Source: Rhodobacterales bacterium (GTDB lineage: Bacteria; Pseudomonadota; Alphaproteobacteria; Rhodobacterales; Rhodobacteraceae). From it: a DNA stretch of 7,957 nt. Position numbers and translations under genes: made by a program. Positions 1 through 4,582 of this stretch are shown in pieces. The stretch covers positions 1-7,957 of the forward strand of contig JAAFHS010000095.1 in the NCBI GenBank assembly GCA_013298485.1, read 5' to 3'. A model generated the notes under the pieces. That model did no database searches. It saw nothing but the letters and a program-made list of their open reading frames with translations, and was not told the DNA's origin. The stretch's first letter is position 1. Every line of letters begins with the position of its first letter.

Positions 1-1
1 C

Positions 2-433
2 CGAAAAGCACGAGCGGCTCGGGTAGAGAGTCATTTCCAGAAGCTGAATGCCAGTGCTGAACAGTGGGTGCCGGAAGTGCACCGTCTAAGACCGGGCCTG
101 CCTTGGGAAGACGTGCTGCGCATCGTCAATTCAGGTCTGCCGAGCGAGGCGCCGCCTTGGTCCCTGCCCCGCCTGATCCGTGCTGCCAAAACCTTCGTCC
201 GCGAAGGCCTGCTGCCAGACACTATCCTTTCCCGTGCCACCGCATCCGACAAGGATGATCGCCTGCCCGCGATCGTCGCGGGCATCAAAGGCGCAGATCC
301 CAAGATGACTCTTCAAGCCATCTGCGACCGGCTAGAGACCATGCGCGAACGGACACCTAGGGGCCGCAGCAAGTGGGAGCCGTCATCGGTCAAGATGATC
401 TTGGAGCGGGCGAAGAAGTTGGGACTGTTGTAG
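2..433 (+). CDS. Serine recombinase/resolvase-like protein, C-terminal part (5' end outside window)
   Basis: The frame is open from base 2 to a TAG stop at 431-433, so the gene enters from the left and only about 143 C-terminal residues are visible. The GTG at 68 is only an internal start option. The last 45 residues, with TLQAICDRLE, ERTPRGRSKW and PSSVKMILERA, resemble the C-terminal helical part of resolvase/invertase-type serine recombinases, where a 'TPRGG.W.PSSV' pattern ends the protein. The catalytic Ser domain would lie upstream and cannot be seen. Such recombinases resolve multimers or invert DNA, which would suit a neighbour of a plasmid replicon. The middle of the visible part (PWEDVLRIVN, PPWSLPRLIRAAKTFVREG) is helical but not diagnostic. 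Family assignment is from remembered sequence resemblance, not a search. It is followed by 425 bp without a gene, so it is probably not co-transcribed with repA. Confidence 0.5.
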   Translation, partial: RKARAARVESHFQKLNASAEQWVPEVHRLRPGLPWEDVLRIVNSGLPSEAPPWSLPRLIRAAKTFVREGLLPDTILSRATASDKDDRLPAIVAGIKGADPKMTLQAICDRLETMRERTPRGRSKWEPSSVKMILERAKKLGLL

Positions 434-610
434 TAGGTAACGCTTTTCGGTGCCCATGAGGCCAAAAGGCATTCTACCGACGGGCTCAGACGAAGAATCG
501 CTTGCGATGCTCACGCGAACACGATTGCCGTGATCAGGTCTGCTACAGCGTTACTGAGCCTGGTCAGAGATTTTCCAAGCATCACGCGTGAGTTCAAGGG
601 CGTCGGGTCC

Positions 611-619
611 TGTGGATAA
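611..619 (-). promoter_or_regulatory. Perfect consensus DnaA box
   Basis: TGTGGATAA on the + strand is the exact complement of the consensus DnaA box TTATCCACA. It sits directly beside an AT-rich stretch (about 631-700) and about 240 bp before repA. In the repABC family the origin is usually placed inside repC, so this box may serve DnaA-dependent control of the operon or a second initiation element. Only one perfect box is seen, so an origin here is not proven. Confidence 0.5.
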
Positions 620-719
620 GTCTCGCGACATTTTCTGTAATCTTTACAATATCCTACACCCAGCTTTTAACAGGTCACTTTAGCCTTTTCGCATCATATG
701 GTGCCATGAACGGCAGAAA

Positions 720-741
720 GCACAAGATAGCTGCACAAGAT
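720..741 (+). repeat. Tandem 9-bp direct repeat, 13-bp period
   Basis: GCACAAGAT occurs at 720-728 and again at 733-741, separated by AGCT. Two identical 9-mers this close together are unlikely by chance. The spacing is near one helical turn plus 2-3 bp, so a protein bound to both copies would lie roughly on one face. It could be a short iteron pair or an operator for a RepA-type regulator, but two copies are few for an iteron array. Confidence 0.4.
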
Positions 742-858
742 TTGCCTTGAGTTTCTTTCCGACGGGCGTCATATCTGTAACGCGAAAACTAAGAAAACGA
801 CGTCCACTGCGTTCCTGCTGGCACCGATCGACTGCAGATCACGGGTAACGCTTAAGAG

Positions 859-2085
859 ATGTCTCGAGACAGGCGAATGATGATGCACCAAGTGTTGCAT
901 GACAAGCTCAAGGCAGACGCAGAGCGGCTTTCTGAAGCCCTTGAACATATGTCGAAGCTTTTTCTGGCGCCGAAGGAAGAAAAGACACTCCGCGCCTTCA
1001 CAAGCGCAGAGGTCGGAGAGTTGTTGCGGGTGAGCGACGGCTATCTGCGCAAGGCGCATTTCGACGGCAGAATTCCAGAAGTCGAACAGGGACCGGGTAA
1101 CAAGCGCCTTTATTCCGCCGAGAACATTCTCCAGATCCGCAACATTCTGGCTCAGAATGCAAAGGATCCGTTTCAGTTCCTTCCCGGTCGGCGACAAGGT
1201 GACAAGCTTCAGATCTGGTCAACCGTCAACTTCAAGGGCGGATCCAGCAAAACCACGACCACCGTGACTCTCGGGATGAGGCTCGCCCTGCGTGGATACC
1301 GTGTGTGTTTGGTCGATGCAGACCCTCAGGCCTCACTGACGACCTTCTTTGGATACCAGCCAGAGATCGACTTCCGTCACGGCGGCACGCTGTATGATGC
1401 AATTCGCTACAATGATGGCGAAACGTCCCGGGTGCCTATCGTGGACGTTTTGCGCAAGACCTACTTCCCGAACCTGGATCTAGTGCCCGGCGGGATCATG
1501 CTCTCGGAATTCGAAACCGAAACTCCAACCGCGCTGAGCCGTGGCGAACAACCCGTCTTCTTCAACCGGATCCGCGACTCGCTACGACAGGTTGAAGACG
1601 ATTATGACATCGTTTTAATCGACTGCCCACCTCAGCTTGGCTATCTGACGATGGCGGCGGTCTGTGCATCGACGTCGCTTCTCATGACCATCATCCCTGA
1701 GCGTGTCGACCTGGCCTCGGCCAGCCAGTTCCTGACGATGGCGTCGGGCGTGTTGGAAGTCCTGTACTCGAACGGTGGCATCGGCGCGTATGACAATTTC
1801 GCCTACCTCCTGACGCGCTTCGACACCGCAATCAGCACGCAGCAGGACTTGTCTGAATGGCTCAGGCAATTGCTAGGCGACAGTGTGATCAAGACGCCCT
1901 TCGTGAAGTCTTCGGCGGTTAGCGAGGCCGGCCTTTCGCAGAAGACAATCTTCGAAGTGGACCTCGCTACGACCAAGAACCGAAAGACTTATGAGCGAGC
2001 CCTAGAGTCGGTGATGAGCTTTTCAAATGACATTGAAAAGATGATCCAGTCAGCATGGGGTAGAGGGGGCACAAATGAAGCGTGA
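859..2085 (+). CDS. repA: RepA, ParA-type partition ATPase of a repABC replicon
   Basis: RepA is the Walker-type ATPase that drives plasmid segregation together with RepB and represses the repABC operon. The 408 residues show an N-terminal regulator region with a helix-turn-helix-like stretch (about 47-65, FTSAEVGELLRVSDGYLR), a deviant Walker A (KGGSSKTTTT, 126-135, with the signature Lys126), the A' motif DADPQ (153-157) and Walker B IVLIDCPPQL (251-260, Asp255). Length and order match RepA of repABC plasmids. The N-terminal HTH distinguishes it from short ParA proteins. The start is uncertain: ATG 859 lacks a clear Shine-Dalgarno, while three consecutive ATGs at 877, 880 and 883 follow AGGCG (871-875), so translation could begin 6-8 codons later. 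A 12-bp palindrome covers 860-871. The gene overlaps repB by 11 bp, which suggests translational coupling. Confidence 0.95.
   Translation: MSRDRRMMMHQVLHDKLKADAERLSEALEHMSKLFLAPKEEKTLRAFTSAEVGELLRVSDGYLRKAHFDGRIPEVEQGPGNKRLYSAENILQIRNILAQNAKDPFQFLPGRRQGDKLQIWSTVNFKGGSSKTTTTVTLGMRLALRGYRVCLVDADPQASLTTFFGYQPEIDFRHGGTLYDAIRYNDGETSRVPIVDVLRKTYFPNLDLVPGGIMLSEFETETPTALSRGEQPVFFNRIRDSLRQVEDDYDIVLIDCPPQLGYLTMAAVCASTSLLMTIIPERVDLASASQFLTMASGVLEVLYSNGGIGAYDNFAYLLTRFDTAISTQQDLSEWLRQLLGDSVIKTPFVKSSAVSEAGLSQKTIFEVDLATTKNRKTYERALESVMSFSNDIEKMIQSAWGRGGTNEA
860..871. promoter_or_regulatory. 12-bp perfect palindrome at the repA start, possible operator
   Basis: TGTCTCGAGACA is its own reverse complement. It begins inside the first possible repA start codon (859-861) and ends at the AG of the Shine-Dalgarno-like AGGCG that precedes the alternative ATGs at 877-885. 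A near copy, GTCTCGCGACA, lies at 620-630 directly after the DnaA box and differs at one of 11 positions. A pair of related palindromes framing the leader fits an autoregulatory operator of RepA/RepB, or a hairpin affecting translation. Function is inferred only. Confidence 0.3.
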
Positions 2086-3031
2086 TCTTCTTGCCAAGAG
2101 CCTAGCACAAATGGGCTCAAAGCCTTTGGTTGCTGCCGAGGCGGGGTCGAAGGTGGACGAAAGCTCGCCTCGTTCCCTGAAGAGCATGTCAGACGTCCTT
2201 TCTCAGGTCTCGGCACAAGCGGCCCAGGACGTGGATGTCAATGAGATCGGCGATTCTGAAATCGCGGATCGTTTTGACGTATCCGAAGGGCTAGACGATC
2301 TGATCGAGTCCATCAGGACATCAGGACAACAGCTCCCTGCACTGCTCCGCTATCGCCGTGGCCCTGGCCCTCGCTATGAGGTGGTTTACGGACGCCGCAG
2401 AATTGCCGCGTGCCGCGTGCTTGGGATCAAGGTCAAGGCTTATGTCAAGGAAATGGACCACCGTGAGGCGCTTGTCTCACAGGCCCTGGAAAACTCCGCG
2501 CGCCTAGAACGCAGCTTCATCGAACAAGCCATTTTCGCCACCAAGCTAGAGGACCAGGGCTTCACCCGGGCCGAGATCGGCGATGTGCTAGCTGTCGACA
2601 AGGGAACGCTAAGCAAACTGATTGGCGTTGCCCGAGACGTGCCCGACGCAGTGATCTACAAAATTGGCGCCGCGCATGAAGCAGGCCGTCGCCCATGGCT
2701 GGAACTGCGTCGTCTGGTCAAAACCGAAAACGCCCCTTCAGACAGTTCTGTCCTCTTGCTTGTTCCTGAAGAAGGCACTGCGGCAGAGAAGCTCAGCGCT
2801 GTCATCGATGCGCTGCAGAAGGTTGCGGATGCACAACAGAACGCAGCGGAGTCTGCCGCCAAGGGCCCCTCCCCTGCCCCGCTCAACAAGATGCCCGCAA
2901 CTTCGGTGGCTTTCAGGTCCAAAGGCCAACGTCTTTTGATCGAGGTTTCCGACAAAAAGGAGCGCGGGTTCATCAACTTCGTGGAGACGCAGCTTGAGCG
3001 CCTCTACAAGGAGTGGAAAGAAAAATCATGA
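2075..3031 (+). CDS. repB: RepB, ParB-type centromere-binding protein of a repABC replicon
   Basis: RepB binds the plasmid centromere (parS) and, with RepA, moves sister copies apart. The 318 residues show a basic N-terminus (MKRDLLAKSL) of the kind that contacts the ParA partner, a ParB N-terminal domain (about 55-150) with the nucleotide-pocket equivalents VVYGRRRIAA (103-112) and ALENSARLERSFIEQA (137-152), and a helix-turn-helix (about 163-184, FTRAEIGDVLAVDKGTLSKL). A C-terminal part (about 275-318) ends in a helix rich in Lys and Glu and is probably the dimerisation region. The start at 2075 is supported by GAGGGGG (2063-2069), 5 nt upstream inside the end of repA, and the 11-bp overlap implies coupled synthesis. 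Likely targets are the palindromes at 3062-3083, 3999-4014 and 4407-4424. The position before repC and the length are standard for the family. Confidence 0.93.
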   Translation: MKRDLLAKSLAQMGSKPLVAAEAGSKVDESSPRSLKSMSDVLSQVSAQAAQDVDVNEIGDSEIADRFDVSEGLDDLIESIRTSGQQLPALLRYRRGPGPRYEVVYGRRRIAACRVLGIKVKAYVKEMDHREALVSQALENSARLERSFIEQAIFATKLEDQGFTRAEIGDVLAVDKGTLSKLIGVARDVPDAVIYKIGAAHEAGRRPWLELRRLVKTENAPSDSSVLLLVPEEGTAAEKLSAVIDALQKVADAQQNAAESAAKGPSPAPLNKMPATSVAFRSKGQRLLIEVSDKKERGFINFVETQLERLYKEWKEKS

Positions 3032-3061
3032 CGCCGAAACGGTTAAGTGATTGATCTTTAT

Positions 3062-3083
3062 AGGGTTGGCCATGGTCAACCCT
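3062..3083. repeat. parS-like palindrome, copy 1 (repB-repC spacer)
   Basis: AGGGTTG-GCCATGGT-CAACCCT is a 22-bp inverted repeat with a single mismatched pair (G3069/T3076); T3061 and A3084 extend it to 24 bp. Its core GTTGGCCATGGTCAAC (3065-3080) recurs with single changes at 3999-4014 and 4408-4423. Position 30 bp after repB is a usual place for the centromere of repABC plasmids. Most likely the RepB binding site. Confidence 0.75.
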
Positions 3084-3110
3084 AATCAAACAGGCAAGAA
3101 ACAATCAAAA

Positions 3111-3116
3111 AGGAGG
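3111..3116 (+). promoter_or_regulatory. Orphan Shine-Dalgarno (AAGGAGG, 3110-3116) with no start codon in range
   Basis: AGGAGG is a full anti-16S match, yet no ATG, GTG or TTG lies 4-13 nt downstream. The next start-like codon in the repC frame is GTG 3151. The stretch AAAAGGA (3108-3114) is the exact complement of TCCTTTT (3240-3246), just before repC, so it could fold back onto that segment or serve as a ribosome standby site. It may also be meaningless. Confidence 0.25.
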
Positions 3117-3128
3117 CAGACGTAGCGC

Positions 3129-3183
3129 AAAAAGAAACCCCCCGAAGGCGGTGAAGCACTCCAGAGGGTCCCGATTTACTCGC
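3129..3183 (-). ncRNA. Counter-transcribed antisense RNA (incA/ctRNA type) controlling repC
   Basis: repABC plasmids make a small RNA antisense to the repC leader that lowers RepC and causes incompatibility. Here a minus-strand promoter is suggested by TTGCAG (3218-3213) and TACCAA (3195-3190) with 17-bp spacing, placing the start near 3183. An 11-bp terminator stem (3137-3147 with 3159-3169) and a run TTCTTTTT on the minus strand end the RNA near 3129. That gives about 55 nt, the usual size for this RNA class. Three stem pairs are G-U in the minus RNA but would be A-C mismatches in the plus RNA, so the fold is strand-specific. The exact 5' end is inferred and the -10 is a poor match to consensus. 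Confidence 0.75.
3137..3169 (-). terminator. Rho-independent terminator of the antisense RNA
   Basis: Read on the minus strand, ACCCUCUGGAG pairs with CUUCGGGGGGU to give 11 continuous base pairs (three of them G-U), with an 11-nt loop (3158-3148), followed at once by UUCUUUUU (3136-3129). Stem plus U-run is a standard intrinsic terminator. The loop UGCUUCACCGC is probably the segment that first contacts the repC leader mRNA. Confidence 0.75.
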
Positions 3184-3255
3184 AATCTATTGGTACCCAA
3201 AAATTCGAATCACTGCAACACCGATTTCGGTGACCGGTATCCTTTTGCTGTCTGA
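3151..3255 (+). CDS. Possible 34-aa leader ORF in front of repC
   Basis: GTG 3151 opens a 34-codon frame (VKHSRGSRFTRNLLVPKNSN at the N-terminus) that ends with TGA at 3253-3255, 6 nt before the repC ATG and in the same frame. A partial ribosome site GAAGG (3144-3148) lies very close to the GTG. repC itself has no Shine-Dalgarno, so coupling from this leader is conceivable, and the antisense RNA (3183-3129) would cover the leader's start. The frame is open back to 3064, so part of the openness may be chance. No homologue is recognised and the peptide may not exist. Confidence 0.22.
   Translation: MKHSRGSRFTRNLLVPKNSNHCNTDFGDRYPFAV
3190..3218 (-). promoter_or_regulatory. Probable promoter of the antisense RNA
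   Basis: On the minus strand, TTGCAG (3218-3213; 4 of 6 to TTGACA) is followed after 17 bp by TACCAA (3195-3190; about 3 of 6 to TATAAT). The 17-bp spacing and the resulting 55-nt product support it, although the -10 is weak. No better pair was found between the repC start and the terminator. Confidence 0.45.
3219..3232 (+). promoter_or_regulatory. Hairpin in the repC leader (S-element-like)
   Basis: CACCGA-TT-TCGGTG forms a perfect 6-bp stem 29 nt before the repC ATG, followed 10 nt later by TTTT (3243-3246). In repABC plasmids a hairpin at this place is formed or released depending on antisense RNA binding, and controls repC expression. The short stem and the distance to the U-run make it a weak terminator, so translational control is equally possible. 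Confidence 0.4.
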
Positions 3256-3261
3256 AAACAG

Positions 3262-4440
3262 ATGGAACAAGAAGCAGTCACGACCATCGAGGTCGAGGCA
3301 CAGTTGAGTTGTGCGCCTTCAATCTTCGATTCTTTCGCCGGTATTGGCACGATCGAACACCAGCCACACTTCGTACCAGTAACGCGGCGCGCGCTTATGG
3401 CGGCGGTCAACACCACAAGTCGCGCACTGGGCCTGCGGCCGCCTTCAGTCGTTGTGCTTGACGCACTCTTGAGCTGCCTTCCCTGCAACGATCCGAAAAC
3501 AGGGAATGACAGCCCAATCACGCCACTCACCCTGCTGACCGTGTTCGCTTGCAACGACACTTTATGTTTCCGCGCGAAAGGCATAACGGACAGGCAACTT
3601 CGGCGACACCTTGAGAAACTTGAAGCCGCGAATCTAATCCAACGGCGTGACAGCGCCAACGGCAAACGATTCCCAATTATGCGCAACGGTAAAGTCATCG
3701 GCGCGTTCGGCATCGACTTGTCGCCCCTGCTCGCACGGTCTGGCGAAATCCTTGCACTGTCTCAGAAACATCGTCAGGAAGCCGACGAACTTCGAGGCAT
3801 GAAAGCCTACATCCAAAAACTGCGCGGTGAATGCCTCTCCCTATGCCTGCACGGCGAGACCCTTGAGTTCGTCGAAACCGCCCGCAACTTTATGCGTCGA
3901 ACCGGAGTAACTGTACTTCAGGCAAGCAGCGTCATCAGCAGACTTAAATGCATCTTGCAAAGTAAGGTAGTCACCCCAAGCGTACCGCATCTCGAAGAGT
4001 TGGCCACGGCCAACAATCCAGAACACGAACAACGCCAAGAACAAGCACCGTCTTCTAACTCGAACAAACTGACCGCCTCAGACGGGCAAAATGTCCGGCA
4101 CAAAGAGACTCCAAAATCATATACAAAAAAAACCTTCCCGCGCACGATGACAGAGCTATGGGCTTGCTTAACCGAAATCCCGGCCTTTTATCCAGACTAT
4201 CCCACCACAGAACACGGCCTCCTACAGCTGCTATTTGAATTTGGTAAGATGCTGAGAATAGACAGCGCTCTGTTGGGTAGGGCGGTGTCTGTGCTTGGCC
4301 TAGCAGAAGCGATTCAGGTGGCAGATCAAATGGCCTGCAAGATCGACCAGGTCAAAAGCCCAGACAACTACCTATCGAGAATCCTAGCCGGTTGCGCCAA
4401 GACAAGAGTTGGCCATGGCCAACTTTGCGTTGGTACATAA
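3262..4440 (+). CDS. repC: RepC, replication initiator of a repABC replicon
   Basis: RepC is the protein that starts replication; it binds an origin usually located within its own gene. The 392 residues show an N-terminal winged-helix domain (about 40-170) with the family's signature stretch DRQLRRHLEKLEAANLIQRR (110-129), then DSANGKRF (130-137) and AFGIDLSPL (148-156). A low-complexity hydrophilic linker (about 245-292) follows, and then a C-terminal helical domain (about 293-375) ending SPDNYLSRILAG. The start at 3262 is the first ATG after an in-frame stop at 3253-3255, but it has no Shine-Dalgarno, consistent with control by leader RNA structure or coupling. Two parS-like palindromes lie within the gene (residues about 246-251 and 383-388). 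The last residues (TRVGHGQLCVGT) look dictated by the second palindrome rather than by protein function. Codons are visibly more A/C-ended than in the neighbouring ParB-like gene. Confidence 0.92.
   Translation: MEQEAVTTIEVEAQLSCAPSIFDSFAGIGTIEHQPHFVPVTRRALMAAVNTTSRALGLRPPSVVVLDALLSCLPCNDPKTGNDSPITPLTLLTVFACNDTLCFRAKGITDRQLRRHLEKLEAANLIQRRDSANGKRFPIMRNGKVIGAFGIDLSPLLARSGEILALSQKHRQEADELRGMKAYIQKLRGECLSLCLHGETLEFVETARNFMRRTGVTVLQASSVISRLKCILQSKVVTPSVPHLEELATANNPEHEQRQEQAPSSNSNKLTASDGQNVRHKETPKSYTKKTFPRTMTELWACLTEIPAFYPDYPTTEHGLLQLLFEFGKMLRIDSALLGRAVSVLGLAEAIQVADQMACKIDQVKSPDNYLSRILAGCAKTRVGHGQLCVGT
3999..4014. repeat. parS-like palindrome, copy 2 (inside repC)
   Basis: GTTGGCC-AC-GGCCAAC has perfect 7-bp arms around a 2-bp centre and matches the copy at 4408-4423 at 15 of 16 positions. 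The preceding AAGA is also shared, making a 20-bp word (3995-4014 and 4404-4423). It encodes ELATAN in the RepC linker. Probably a RepB binding site. Confidence 0.7.
4100..4196. other. Candidate oriV within repC
   Basis: repABC origins map inside repC, generally near an AT-rich stretch. Here the linker-coding part contains an A/T-rich segment with eight consecutive A (4125-4132), followed by TTATCCAGA (4188-4196), 8 of 9 to the DnaA box. Copies 2 and 3 of the parS-like palindrome flank it. The assignment rests on position and composition only. Confidence 0.35.
4407..4424. repeat. parS-like palindrome, copy 3 (3' end of repC)
   Basis: AGTTGGCCATGGCCAACT is a perfect 18-bp palindrome ending 16 bp before the repC stop. 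Its 16-bp core is the fully symmetric form from which copies 1 and 2 each differ by one base. It is read as R-V-G-H-G-Q-L in RepC, a different frame from copy 2. Probably the best RepB binding site of the three. Confidence 0.78.
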
Positions 4441-4582
4441 ATCATCCTACTGAAACGCGCCGCCCTGCCGGTCTGTTGTTGGCACCTATGTCCAGAACGA
4501 AAGTGAGAGATTGGTTGGTTTGAGGGTGGCGGGAAGTGAGATCGGGAGAGTGGCTTCCGGCGCCCGTCGTGGAGAAGACCTG

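Larger units (their letters stand above)
434..858. other. Gene-free leader region upstream of repA
   Basis: I see no credible ORF here. The stretch holds a perfect DnaA box (611-619), an AT-rich part (about 630-700), a 9-bp tandem repeat (720-741) and several short perfect inverted repeats: ATCGC-TT-GCGAT at 497-508, TCACGCGTGA at 582-591, TGTAA-TCT-TTACA at 636-648, and a one-mismatch 14-bp palindrome at 691-704. A possible repA promoter is TTTACA (643-648) with TTTAAC (666-671) at 17-bp spacing. It matches consensus only moderately and would give a long leader. In repABC plasmids this position carries the operon promoter and the RepA/RepB operator, so regulatory use is expected, but the exact sites are inference. 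Confidence 0.6.

Noticed and set aside
531..566. Inverted repeat TGATCAGG/CCTGGTCA as terminator of the recombinase gene
   Set aside because: 20-nt loop, one imperfect pair, about 100 bp after the stop and only a short T-run; too weak to call.
706..750. 14-codon ORF with ATG between the DnaA box and repA
   Set aside because: No ribosome site and no recognisable leader features; the tandem 9-bp repeat in it is better seen as a DNA element.
436..853. GGTAACGCTT at 436-445 and 844-853, framing the repA leader as if they were attachment sites
   Set aside because: A 10-bp repeat at this distance has a realistic chance of arising randomly, and there is no integrase core or target duplication to support it.
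769..1197. Minus-strand ORF of 142 codons across the repA start
   Set aside because: It mostly mirrors the well-supported repA coding sequence and has no family features.
4441..4582. Promoter search before the ParB-like gene (TTGGCA at 4479-4484)
   Set aside because: No acceptable -10 at 16-18 bp from it, so I do not call a promoter; read-through from repC is also possible.
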